DNA of 64,000 nt, taken from Pseudomonas sp. IAC-BECa141. Its GTDB lineage: Bacteria > Pseudomonadota > Gammaproteobacteria > Pseudomonadales > Pseudomonadaceae. Of this stretch, positions 1-8,494 are shown piece by piece. How positions within the stretch are numbered: the first letter of the stretch is position 1; each line of letters starts with the position of its first letter. The DNA lies in assembly GCF_020544405.1 (NCBI RefSeq), contig NZ_CP065410.1:1178001-1242000 (forward strand), in the 5' to 3' direction. The position numbers and the translations under genes are program-made. The notes under the pieces were generated by a model. It worked only from the letters and a program-made list of their open reading frames with translations. It ran no database searches and was not told the DNA's origin.

Positions 1-2
1 GC

Positions 3-101
3 GTGAACGGCACACCGGCCATCGTTTTGGCCGACGGACAAGTCATTCCGGGCTACCAGCCTGCGCCACAAGTCGCCAAACTGGCGCTGGGCGCGAAGTA
101 A
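3..101 (+). CDS. dsbC: Thiol:disulfide interchange protein DsbC, C-terminal fragment
   Basis: Only the last 32 codons are present; the gene begins before the window. The readable tail (VNGTPAIVLADGQ, then IPGYQPA) is the end of the thioredoxin fold of DsbC, including the cis-proline segment GTPAIV. DsbC is the periplasmic homodimeric disulfide isomerase that reshuffles wrong disulfides and is kept reduced by DsbD. It lies directly upstream of hom, as is usual in Pseudomonas. The identification rests on a short tail plus synteny. Confidence 0.8.
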   Translation: MNGTPAIVLADGQVIPGYQPAPQVAKLALGAK

Positions 102-194
102 TTCGCATCGTCGCGCTCAGGCGTTGACGAGCGTGGTCCGGCGGCTGGATTGCCGGGCCATCAACAGAGAGCCGCGAACCTGCGGTTGTTTTCA

Positions 195-219
195 CGGCCG
201 GCCTCGTGTCGGCCGTTTT
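195..219 (+). terminator. Hairpin with T-run just upstream of hom
   Basis: CGGCCG at 195-200 pairs with CGGCCG at 210-215 and is followed by TTTT. It looks like a short intrinsic terminator for dsbC, but it ends only about 3 bases before the hom ribosome-binding site GGGGAG, so it could also act as an attenuator. No Thr- or Ile-rich leader peptide is visible upstream. Confidence 0.5.
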
Positions 220-233
220 ATGGGGAGTTCACA

Positions 234-1538
234 GTGAAACCGGTCAAAGTAGGCATCTGTGGGTTAGGGACCGTCGGTGGCGGAACCTTCAACGTACTTC
301 AGCGCAACGCCGAGGAAATTGCTCGTCGTGCCGGGCGTGGAATCGAAGTGGCACAAATTGCCATGCGCACGCCAAAGCCTCAGTTCCAGACGACCGGTAT
401 TGCGATTACCAACGATGTCTTCGAAGTGGCCACGAACCCTGAGATCGACATCGTCATAGAGCTGATGGGCGGCTACACCGTTGCCCGCGAGCTGGTACTC
501 AAGGCCATCGAGAATGGCAAGCATGTGGTCACCGCGAACAAGGCTCTGATTGCCGTTCACGGTAATGAAATTTTCGCCAAGGCACGCGAGAAAGGCGTGA
601 TCGTGGCATTCGAAGCGGCGGTCGCCGGCGGCATTCCGGTGATCAAGGCGATCCGGGAAGGCCTGTCCGCCAACCGTATCAACTGGGTCGCCGGGATCAT
701 CAACGGCACCGGCAACTTCATCCTCACCGAAATGCGCGAGAAGGGTCGTACCTTCGAAGACGTGCTGGCCGAGGCGCAAGCGCTGGGTTACGCCGAAGCC
801 GATCCGACCTTCGACGTCGAGGGCATTGACGCCGCGCACAAGCTGACGATCCTGGCATCGATCGCATTCGGTATTCCGCTGCAGTTCGACAAGGCTTACA
901 CCGAAGGCATCACCAAGCTGACCACCGCCGACGTGAACTACGCCGAAGCGCTGGGCTACCGCATCAAGCACCTGGGCGTTGCACGCAGCACCGCCGCGGG
1001 TATCGAGTTGCGCGTACACCCGACGCTGATCCCGGCCGATCGTCTGATCGCCAACGTCAACGGCGTGATGAACGCGGTGATGGTCAATGGCGACGCTGCC
1101 GGTTCGACCCTGTTCTACGGCGCCGGCGCCGGCATGGAGCCGACCGCTTCGTCGGTGATCGCGGATCTGGTGGACGTGGTTCGCGCCATGACCTCCGACC
1201 CGGAAAACCGCGTGCCGCACCTGGCCTTCCAGCCGGACTCGCTGTCGGCTCATCCGATCCTGCCGATCGAAGCCTGCGAAAGTGCCTACTACCTGCGCAT
1301 CCAGGCCAAGGATCACCCGGGCGTACTCGCTCAGGTGGCGAGCATCCTCTCGGAGCGCGGCATCAACATCGAGTCGATCATGCAGAAGGAAGTCGAGGAA
1401 CACGACGGCCTGGTGCCGATGATCCTGCTGACCCACCGCGTGCTGGAACAGCACATCAACGATGCGATCGCCGCCCTTGAAGCGCTGGCGGGCGTGGTCG
1501 GTCCGGTTGTGCGGATCCGTGTCGAGCACTTGAACTAA
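234..1538 (+). CDS. hom: Homoserine dehydrogenase
   Basis: Reduces aspartate-4-semialdehyde to homoserine with NAD(P)H, the branch point to threonine and methionine, in the cytoplasm. The 434-residue protein has an N-terminal dinucleotide-binding loop (VGICGLGTVGGGT), the catalytic and substrate-binding core, and a C-terminal ACT domain (from about residue 350, YYLRIQAKDHPGVLAQVAS) of the kind used for threonine feedback. I chose GTG at 234 because GGGGAG sits 6 bases upstream; an open frame extends back to 150, but those residues do not resemble the family. It is followed by thrC 66 bases downstream, probably in one transcript. Confidence 0.96.
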   Translation: MKPVKVGICGLGTVGGGTFNVLQRNAEEIARRAGRGIEVAQIAMRTPKPQFQTTGIAITNDVFEVATNPEIDIVIELMGGYTVARELVLKAIENGKHVVTANKALIAVHGNEIFAKAREKGVIVAFEAAVAGGIPVIKAIREGLSANRINWVAGIINGTGNFILTEMREKGRTFEDVLAEAQALGYAEADPTFDVEGIDAAHKLTILASIAFGIPLQFDKAYTEGITKLTTADVNYAEALGYRIKHLGVARSTAAGIELRVHPTLIPADRLIANVNGVMNAVMVNGDAAGSTLFYGAGAGMEPTASSVIADLVDVVRAMTSDPENRVPHLAFQPDSLSAHPILPIEACESAYYLRIQAKDHPGVLAQVASILSERGINIESIMQKEVEEHDGLVPMILLTHRVLEQHINDAIAALEALAGVVGPVVRIRVEHLN

Positions 1539-1550
1539 GCCGATCTCCTT

Positions 1551-1576
1551 CACCGGTCCCGCCAGCGGGGCCGGTG
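1551..1576 (+). other. Strong intercistronic hairpin between hom and thrC
   Basis: CACCGGTCCCG at 1551-1561 pairs with CGGGGCCGGTG at 1566-1576 over 11 pairs including one G-U, with a 4-base loop. There is no T-run, so it is more likely an mRNA-stability or processing element than a terminator. Confidence 0.45.
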
Positions 1577-1604
1577 TCGTGAACACTGTCCATTGGAGTC
1601 AGTC

Positions 1605-3014
1605 ATGCGTTACATCAGTACCCGCGGCCAGGCACCGGCCCTGAATTTCGAAGACGTCCTGCTGGCCGGTCTTGCCACCGACGGCGGTCTGTACGTCCCG
1701 GAAAACCTGCCACGTTTCACCCAGGAAGAAATCGCTTCCTGGGCCGGCCTGCCGTATCACGAGCTGGCTTTCCGGGTCATGCGCCCGTTCGTCACCGGCA
1801 GCATTCCGGACGCCGATTTCAAAAAGATTCTTGAAGAAACCTACGGTGTGTTCGCCCACAACGCCGTTGCGCCGCTGCGTCAGCTGAACGGCAACGAATG
1901 GGTGCTGGAGCTGTTCCACGGTCCGACCCTGGCGTTCAAGGACTTCGCCCTGCAACTGCTCGGTCGCTTGCTCGACTACGTGCTGGAAAAGCGCGGCGAG
2001 CGCGTGGTCATCGTCGGCGCCACCTCCGGTGACACCGGTTCGGCCGCCATCGAAGGCTGCAAGCACTGCGAAAACGTCGACATCTTCATCCTGCACCCGC
2101 ACAACCGTGTGTCTGAAGTACAGCGTCGGCAGATGACCACCATCCTCGGTGAAAACATCCACAACATCGCCATCGAAGGCAACTTCGATGACTGCCAGGA
2201 AATGGTCAAGGCCAGCTTCGCCGACCAGAGCTTCCTCAAGGGCACGCGCCTGGTGGCGGTGAACTCGATCAACTGGGCGCGGATCATGGCCCAGATCGTT
2301 TACTACTTCCATGCAGCCCTGCAATTGGGCGGCCCGGCGCGTTCGGTGTCGTTCTCGGTGCCGACGGGCAACTTCGGCGACATCTTCGCCGGCTACCTGG
2401 CGCGCAACATGGGCCTGCCGATCAACCAGTTGGTGGTTGCCACCAACCGCAACGACATCCTGCACCGCTTCATGAGCGGCAACCAGTACGTCAAGGAGAC
2501 CCTGCACGCCACGCTGTCGCCGTCGATGGACATCATGGTCTCGTCGAACTTCGAACGCCTGCTGTTCGACCTGCACGGTCGCAATGGCGCGGCGATCGCC
2601 GGCCTGATGGACTCGTTCAAGCAGGGCGGCGGTTTCAGCGTCGAACAGGAACGCTGGACCGAGGCACGCAAACTGTTCGACTCGCTGGCCGTGGACGATG
2701 CGCAAACCTGCGAGACCATCGCCGAAGTCTACGAGCAGACCGGTGAAGTGCTCGACCCGCACACCGCCATCGGCGTGAAAGCCGCTCGCGAATGCCGTCG
2801 CAGCCTGGACATCCCGATGGTGATTCTGGGCACGGCGCATCCGGTCAAGTTCCCGGACGCAGTGGAGAAAGCAGGCGTAGGAAAAGCACTCGAGCTACCT
2901 ACACATCTTTCTGATTTGTTTGAGAGAGAAGAGCGCTGCACTGTCCTGCCGAACGAACTCAAAGCCGTGCAGGCCTTTGTCAGTCAGCATGGCAACCGCG
3001 GCAAGCCTCTTTAA
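1605..3014 (+). CDS. thrC: Threonine synthase
   Basis: PLP enzyme that converts O-phosphohomoserine to threonine, the last step of threonine synthesis. The 469-residue length fits the long bacterial type. The Schiff-base lysine is K112 in HGPTLAFKDFALQ, and the phosphate-binding GATSGDTGSAAIEG loop is visible. The start at 1605 (MRYISTRGQ) is preceded by TTGGAG at a good distance; an in-frame ATG at 1593 has no ribosome-binding site. It follows hom directly, and the transcript probably ends at the hairpin at 3038-3068. Confidence 0.96.
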   Translation: MRYISTRGQAPALNFEDVLLAGLATDGGLYVPENLPRFTQEEIASWAGLPYHELAFRVMRPFVTGSIPDADFKKILEETYGVFAHNAVAPLRQLNGNEWVLELFHGPTLAFKDFALQLLGRLLDYVLEKRGERVVIVGATSGDTGSAAIEGCKHCENVDIFILHPHNRVSEVQRRQMTTILGENIHNIAIEGNFDDCQEMVKASFADQSFLKGTRLVAVNSINWARIMAQIVYYFHAALQLGGPARSVSFSVPTGNFGDIFAGYLARNMGLPINQLVVATNRNDILHRFMSGNQYVKETLHATLSPSMDIMVSSNFERLLFDLHGRNGAAIAGLMDSFKQGGGFSVEQERWTEARKLFDSLAVDDAQTCETIAEVYEQTGEVLDPHTAIGVKAARECRRSLDIPMVILGTAHPVKFPDAVEKAGVGKALELPTHLSDLFEREERCTVLPNELKAVQAFVSQHGNRGKPL

Positions 3015-3037
3015 GCCCGCAGAGCTGTCACATTTTG

Positions 3038-3068
3038 AAGCCCGTCTCCTGACGGGCTTTCTTGTTTT
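3038..3068 (+). terminator. Intrinsic terminator of the hom-thrC transcript
   Basis: AAGCCCGTC, loop TCCT, GACGGGCTT, then a T-rich tail TCTTGTTTT. The stem is 9 perfect pairs, placed 24 bases after the thrC stop codon. Confidence 0.85.
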
Positions 3069-3132
3069 GCATGCCACACTGCGCGCGTTTCGCCCACCAA
3101 GGACGGGCGAGTCGATGACGAAGGATGTGGCA

Positions 3133-4500
3133 ATGCGGTTTTTTCAGGATTGAAACCAGCCCTGTGCTGGTTGTTTTTATTGGGCTGCTTCGGGCTGTCA
3201 CCGTGGGCTGAAGCAGGCCATCTGGCGAAGCATTCCGTTGCGCTGGAGGATGTTCAGCCGATCGAGCTCGATGAGCACGAGCGTCAGTGGATTCGAGATA
3301 ACCCCGAGTGACCGTCGCCTCGGTGCAGTACCCGTTGTATCTGTTTCAGGATGAGCATGGCCAGTGGAGCGGCTTGAACAACGATGTCCTGTCGCACATC
3401 AGTGCCTTGACCGGCCTGCAGTTTGTGCATCAGGAGTCATTCTCCACCGATCACCTGCTTGAACGGCTCCAGAGTGGTGTGGCCGATATGAGCACAACGC
3501 TGGCGATGAACGACGAGCGCAAGGCGTTTCTGGATTTCAGTCACGCGTTCGGCGGTGCCGGCTGGGTGTTCGTCGGGCACGCTGACGAGCCCGAGATACA
3601 GTCGCTTGCGGCGCTGGCCAAGCGGGTGCTGGTGCTGCCGGCCCGGCATGCGCTGGAGGACAGCATTCGACGCGACTACCCGGCAATCGAGATCCGCTCG
3701 GTCAAGACGTATGCCGAGGCGCGGGCCCTGGTCGAGAGTGGCGAGGCCTACGCGACCATCGAAAACGAGATCGGCGCTCAGCTGTTTCCCTCTGGCCTGC
3801 TCAGGGTCGGCGGTCTCGTGGAGGGCAAGTGGGAGGCTGACCATCTGGCAGTACGCAAAGGGCTGCCCGAACTGGTGAGCATCCTCAACAAGGCCTTGGG
3901 CGCTTTCTCTGCGGCCGAACTGCGCGCCATGCGCATGAAATGGCTGGATGGCATTGCTCCCGCGCCGACACCCTCGATCACGTCGCAACTGATCAAGGGG
4001 GATGCTGGGCGATAGGCGGGCTCGGAGTGTTCGGACTCCTGTCGTTGTTGTGGAACCGTCGACTGGCGGCCGAGATAAAACAGAGACGTGCGGCCGAAAA
4101 GGATCTGCGAGATCAATTGGCCTTTCAACATGCGCTGATCGATGCGATGCCCGATCCCGTGTTCGTGCGCGATCTGCAGGGTCGGTTGATCATGTGCAAC
4201 CGCAGTTATGAAGATGCGCTGTCGGTCCGTCAGGAGCAGGTCCAGGGGCGGATGCTGTTCGAGTTCGACGCACTTCCACAGGCGACGGCACTGATGCTGC
4301 ACGACGAATTCATGGCGCAACTGGGCACGCGTAAAACGCGCTTCAGCAAACGGCAGCTGATGTTCAAGAACGGCCCCCGCCAGATCTATCAGTGGACGGT
4401 GCCGTTTTACTGTGCCGACGGAAAACTGCGCGGTCTGCTTGGCGGCTGGACGGACATCACCGAGCGTCGAAAGGAGAGCGGGTGTCGATGTCTGGATTAA
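3133..4500 (+). pseudogene. Decayed BvgS-type sensor: periplasmic solute-binding and PAS parts only, three frame breaks
   Basis: Read across frames, this gives a signal segment (LKPALCWLFLLGCFGLSPWAEA), a HERQWIRDNPE linker, a solute-binding module (3308-4000), a membrane helix (LGVFGLLSLLWN), and a PAS domain (FQHALIDAMPDPVFVRDLQG) ending in DITERRK. Each break is repaired by one added base: the T6 run at 3139-3144, CCCCGAGTG near 3306, and the G5 run near 3998. Repaired, it would be about 456 residues. The histidine kinase and receiver domains that normally follow in BvgS-like hybrid sensors are absent; a stop comes 5 codons after DITERRK. It is therefore a truncated remnant even if the frame breaks were sequencing errors. 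Confidence 0.75.
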
Positions 4501-4618
4501 AGATGGGAAAAGTCCTATAAACCGCGATTCCTTTTCTGATGGGAGGCTTAGGACGACTGCCCTAGAGTGACAGGCCACTGCGGCGTGAATCCGCGATTGT
4601 CGCTCCAGAGGTCGTCCC

Positions 4619-5080
4619 ATGCGCTCGCTCAAGATCCTGATTCTAGAACCCAATCCGTTCCAGCTGATGGCGTTGCACCAGATGCTCAACGCCATCGGTA
4701 TCTACGATGTCCTGACCGCGCCGTCGCTGGGTTCGGCCAAGCGCTCACTGGAGCGCCGCGGAGCCGTCGACATCACCCTGTGCAACCCGCGATTGCAGAA
4801 CGGTGACGGGTTGGCGCTGATCCGGCATCTGGCCGACCGGAAGGGCGCGCGGGCGATGATCCTGCTGGGCACCGTGGCCCCCAGCCTGCTGGACGAACTG
4901 GAAACGTTGCTGGGCGAGCACGGGATTACCTTGCTGGGCCGCCTGCACACACCGGTCTCTGCGGTGTTGATGAGGAGTCTGCTGGACACCTACATGGCGA
5001 CCCCCGGCATTCCGTCGACGCTTGAGCCCCATGGTTATTTTTCTGTCATCTTCGCCATGCATGCTCCGATAGGCCGGTGA
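4619..5080 (+). CDS. Degenerate response-regulator receiver protein
   Basis: 153 residues with the fold pattern of a CheY-like receiver: LKILILEPNPFQLMALHQML at the start and a DGLALIRHL helix after the phosphorylation loop. The key residues are replaced: the acidic pair reads E10-P11, the phospho-acceptor position is N56 (LCNPRLQNGDG), and the conserved lysine position reads T111 (LHTP). No DNA-binding domain follows, so it should not be phosphorylated in the usual way. It lies directly behind the decayed sensor, its likely former partner. It could be a drifting relic or a protein-interaction domain; codon use looks ordinary. Confidence 0.7.
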   Translation: MRSLKILILEPNPFQLMALHQMLNAIGIYDVLTAPSLGSAKRSLERRGAVDITLCNPRLQNGDGLALIRHLADRKGARAMILLGTVAPSLLDELETLLGEHGITLLGRLHTPVSAVLMRSLLDTYMATPGIPSTLEPHGYFSVIFAMHAPIGR

Positions 5081-5189
5081 CGCTCCGGGAGAGGCCGGCG
5101 GCAGGCAGAACTTTCCTCTCGGGCCGGTGGTCATTTACTGTGAACACGCCCCAGACACTGTGTTTTCGGACTATTGAGTGGAGATCGAG

Positions 5190-5471
5190 ATGGAAAGTAT
5201 CAGTCTATTGCTCGGTGAGGCTCTGAGCCCGTATCAGGTGACGTTGACCCCTCGGGGTCGCCACGGCGAATGCCTGGTGACCTTGAAGAACGGCAACGGC
5301 GCGATCGTGGTGGAGCGCGAATTCAATCAGGCGCAATTGAGCGACAAGCGCCAGCTGACCGATGTGGTCGACGGCCTGCACCGTGACATCCTGATTGCCG
5401 AAGGCCGGCTGGAGCCCTGTGTCATCGCCGCGTTGCGAAACGCAGCCCTCGACAAGCACCCGACCCTCTGA
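5190..5471 (+). CDS. DUF3509 domain protein
   Basis: 93-residue soluble protein (MESISLLLGEALSPYQVTL...). It matches from memory the small Pseudomonas family DUF3509, whose function is unknown. ATG at 5190 is used because GGAG lies 6 bases before it; a GTG at 5178 in the same frame has no clear site. Features include a conserved VVEREFNQAQL segment and a C-terminal half rich in helix formers. It stands alone, with no operon partner. Confidence 0.8.
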   Translation: MESISLLLGEALSPYQVTLTPRGRHGECLVTLKNGNGAIVVEREFNQAQLSDKRQLTDVVDGLHRDILIAEGRLEPCVIAALRNAALDKHPTL

Positions 5472-5644
5472 AACTGATTTTTCTTTTGTGGGAACCTTCC
5501 TGCATCCAAGTCAGTCAGACCCCGTAACAGCAGGATCAAGCATTGTGCTCCGGTGCTTGTGGCTTGCTGCTACGGGTCTTTGATTCAGACCACGTTTAAC
5601 CCCGAGTCGTCTCCCCACTTCTCGGGTTTCTTTTTGCCCGGATT

Positions 5645-6538
5645 TCACTGCGCGGCTTGTTGCTGGAAGAAAATCCGCGCCTGCTCCAGATAGTCCTGGC
5701 GACTCTCGGGGTCGAGCCAATCGGCATAGAGCTGGTCGAGATGTTCGTGGGGCAGGGTGCGCAACAGCTGATTGATCTCGGTGATCGCCTGTCGACCCGC
5801 CGTGGTGTCGGTGCAGCCGACATGGCCTGACAGATACTTGTCCGTGCCGCGAATCGGAAAGAACAGCAATTCATTCTCGGCGATCTCGGCCTGCCGTGCC
5901 TGATAGCGGATTTCAGGCCAGTAACCCAGCACCACCTGCAAACGCCCCAGACGCTGCATCGACAGCAGGCTGCTGAGCGCATCGTTGCCGTAATGCGGCG
6001 TCAACGCGCCGCCCGGTGCCTGATGCAGCAATGTATCGATGTACTCGCCATAACTCCGTTCCGCGACCACCCCGACTTTTCGCTCGCCGTTGGCCAAAAA
6101 TGCCGACAGGTCGGCTTCGCCCTCGACCAGAAATGGCTCGAGCACTTCGCGATCTCTCTGACGCACCACCAAACCATTGCTGACCGCGCGAAACGCGGGG
6201 ATGGAGAAGGCGATCCATTGCGCCCGCTCCTTGTTCCAGACCAGCGACGGATCGCAGGCGAAGGGGTGTTCATGGAGCATTTGATTGCCGCGGGCGCGAT
6301 TGACCCGCATCAAGGTGTGTTCGTATTGCGGCATGCCGGCAATCAGCATCGGCATCAATTGATCGATAACGCCCTGGCCCTTTTTCGGGCCTTCTAAGAT
6401 CGTCAGCGGCGGCAGGTCGCGCAGCAGCCAGATCAACGTCGGTTTGGCCTGCGCCCACGCCGGCAGTACCAGCAGCAATAGCAGGCCGAACAACCGCCAG
6501 GTCCACCAATGGTGGGCGCGATTCGAGGCCGAGGGCAT
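5645..6538 (-). CDS. TIGR02285-type periplasmic solute-binding protein
   Basis: 297 residues with a signal peptide (WRLFGLLLLLVLPAWAQA) and a type II periplasmic-binding fold like the extracellular domains of amino-acid receptors (LIWLLRDLPPLTILEG near the mature start, VGVVAERSYGEYID at the hinge). There is no permease or ATPase beside it, so it may serve in sensing rather than in a full ABC importer. The start chosen at 6538 leaves a 13-base gap after the CoA-transferase stop, suggesting co-transcription; the open frame upstream of it overlaps that gene and lacks signal-peptide character. The ligand cannot be read from the sequence. Confidence 0.75.
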   Translation of the reverse strand: MPSASNRAHHWWTWRLFGLLLLLVLPAWAQAKPTLIWLLRDLPPLTILEGPKKGQGVIDQLMPMLIAGMPQYEHTLMRVNRARGNQMLHEHPFACDPSLVWNKERAQWIAFSIPAFRAVSNGLVVRQRDREVLEPFLVEGEADLSAFLANGERKVGVVAERSYGEYIDTLLHQAPGGALTPHYGNDALSSLLSMQRLGRLQVVLGYWPEIRYQARQAEIAENELLFFPIRGTDKYLSGHVGCTDTTAGRQAITEINQLLRTLPHEHLDQLYADWLDPESRQDYLEQARIFFQQQAAQ

Positions 6539-6551
6539 CAGGCGCTTCAGC

Positions 6552-7751
6552 TCAGATGGCTCCGTCTTCGCGCAGCCGGGCGACCTGCTTCTCGTCGTAG
6601 CCAAGATCGTGGAGTACCTGCGCATTGTGTTCACCGAGCTGCGGTCCGACCCATTCGGACGTGCCGGGTGTCTCAGAGAGTTTCGGCACGATGCCCGGCA
6701 TCTTGAAGGGTTTGCCGTCCGGCAGTTTGGCGTGCAGGAACATTTCCCGGGCCAGGTACTGCGGATCGTTGAACATGTCTTCGGCGCTGAAGATCCGGCT
6801 GGCCGGCACTTCGGCCTGGTTCAGCAGATCCAGTACCGTTTGCAGCGGCAGCGAGTTGACCCAGCGGTCGATCACCCCATACAACTCGTCACGACGGCTG
6901 TCGCGTCCGTCGTTGCTGACCAGCGCCGGGTCATTGGCCAGATCTTCGCGGCCGATGATCAGCATGAAGCGCTTGAAGATCGCATCGCCATTGGCACCGA
7001 TCTGCACATGTTTGCCGTCGGCACTGGTGTGGATCGACGACGGCGTGATGCCCGGCATGATGTTGCCGGTGCGTTCACGGATAAAACCGAACACATCGAA
7101 TTCCGGCACCATGCTTTCCATCATGGCGAAGATCGCTTCGTACAGCGCCACATCGACCACCTGACCGAGCCCGCCGTTGACCTCGCGATGACGCAAAGCC
7201 ATCAACGCGCCGATCACGCCCCACAGGGCGGCAATCGAGTCGCCGATGGAAATGCCGGTGCGTACTGGCGGGCGGTCTTCGAAACCGGTGATGTAGCGCA
7301 GGCCGCCCATGGATTCACCAACGGCACCGAAACCTGGCTGGTCTTTCATTGGCCCGGTCTGGCCGAAACCCGACAGACGCACCATCACCAGTTTCGGGTT
7401 CAGCGCATGCAGGGTTTCCCAGCTCAGGCCGAGTTTTTCCAGCACGCCGGGGCGAAAGTTCTCGATCAGGATGTCGGCTTCGCCCAGCAGTTTTTTCAGG
7501 ATCGCCAGGCCATCGGGGTGTTTCAGGTTCAGGGTCAGTGACTTTTTGTTGCGTGCCTGGACGAACCACCACAGCGACGTGCCTTCGTACAACTTGCGCC
7601 ATTTGCGCAGCGGATCACCGCCGTCCGGCGACTCGATCTTGATCACTTCGGCGCCGAACTCGCCGCAGATGCGCGAGGCAAACGGCCCGGCAATCAAAGT
7701 ACCCAATTCAATGACTTTCAGACCGCTGAGCGGTTTGTTGGCGAACGGCAT
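6552..7751 (-). CDS. CaiB/BaiF-type CoA-transferase
   Basis: 399-residue family III CoA-transferase that moves CoA between carboxylic acids. It shows the N-terminal GLKVIELGTLIAGPFASR signature, ENFRPGVLEKLGL, and the catalytic aspartate D171 in GISIGDSIAALWG. Similar proteins beside glutaryl-CoA dehydrogenase act on glutarate, but no gcdH is visible here, so the substrate is open. It is first gene of a probable two-gene unit with the downstream solute-binding gene, and is divergent from yaeQ across a 146-base gap. Confidence 0.85.
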   Translation of the reverse strand: MPFANKPLSGLKVIELGTLIAGPFASRICGEFGAEVIKIESPDGGDPLRKWRKLYEGTSLWWFVQARNKKSLTLNLKHPDGLAILKKLLGEADILIENFRPGVLEKLGLSWETLHALNPKLVMVRLSGFGQTGPMKDQPGFGAVGESMGGLRYITGFEDRPPVRTGISIGDSIAALWGVIGALMALRHREVNGGLGQVVDVALYEAIFAMMESMVPEFDVFGFIRERTGNIMPGITPSSIHTSADGKHVQIGANGDAIFKRFMLIIGREDLANDPALVSNDGRDSRRDELYGVIDRWVNSLPLQTVLDLLNQAEVPASRIFSAEDMFNDPQYLAREMFLHAKLPDGKPFKMPGIVPKLSETPGTSEWVGPQLGEHNAQVLHDLGYDEKQVARLREDGAI

Positions 7752-7897
7752 GCGAGATCCTGTAGGACAAGGCTGAGCAGATAGAGCGTTTTAACATAGC
7801 CGGCTGTCAGTCGCGCAAGGTTGATCGCCATCAATTCGTGGATTGCCTACAGCATCGGTTAGACTTGCCGACTTTCCTCGTATCAAGAAGCCCGTTC

Positions 7898-8440
7898 ATG
7901 GCCCAGCCGTCCACTACCTACAAATTCGAACTGAACCTCACCGATCTCGACCGCAGCGTCTACGAGAACGTGAAGCAGACCATCGCCCGTCACCCTTCGG
8001 AAACCGAAGAACGCATGACCGTGCGCCTGTTGGCCTACGCGCTCTGGTACAACGAGCAACTGTCGTTCGGTCGTGGTCTGTCGGACGTGGATGAACCTGC
8101 GCTGTGGGAAAAGAGCCTGGACGATCGTGTCCTGCACTGGATCGAAGTCGGCCAGCCTGATGCGGATCGTCTGACCTGGTGCTCCCGTCGCACCGAGCGC
8201 ACCAGCCTGCTGGCCTACGGCAGCCTGCGCGTCTGGGAAGGCAAGGTAATCCCGGCAATCAAGAACCTGAAGAACGTCAACATCGCAGCCGTTCCGCAGG
8301 AAGTGCTGGAAACCCTGGCCCAGGACATGCCCCGCGTCATCAAGTGGGACGTGATGATCAGCGAAGGCACGATCTTCGTGACTGACGACCGTGGTCAACA
8401 CGAAGTCCAGCTCACCTGGCTGCAAGGCGAGCGCGGTTAA
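7898..8440 (+). CDS. yaeQ: YaeQ family protein
   Basis: 180-residue protein of the YaeQ family, which has a restriction-endonuclease-like (PD-(D/E)XK) fold but no settled function. MAQPSTTYKFELNLTDLDR at the start and WCSRRTERTSLLAYGSLRVWEGKV in the middle are family hallmarks. The start at 7898 fits this conserved beginning; 20 further upstream codons are open but not family-like. It lies 54 bases before recJ, which suggests co-expression. Confidence 0.88.
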   Translation: MAQPSTTYKFELNLTDLDRSVYENVKQTIARHPSETEERMTVRLLAYALWYNEQLSFGRGLSDVDEPALWEKSLDDRVLHWIEVGQPDADRLTWCSRRTERTSLLAYGSLRVWEGKVIPAIKNLKNVNIAAVPQEVLETLAQDMPRVIKWDVMISEGTIFVTDDRGQHEVQLTWLQGERG

Positions 8441-8494
8441 GTCCGCGCTATTCCCGAAAAATCCCACGTATTCAAGAGAAGCTTCTGTTAGCCC

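Noticed and set aside
3940..4500. Separate PAS-domain protein gene
   Set aside because: It continues the solute-binding segment across a one-base break and has no start site of its own; it was treated as part of the sensor remnant.
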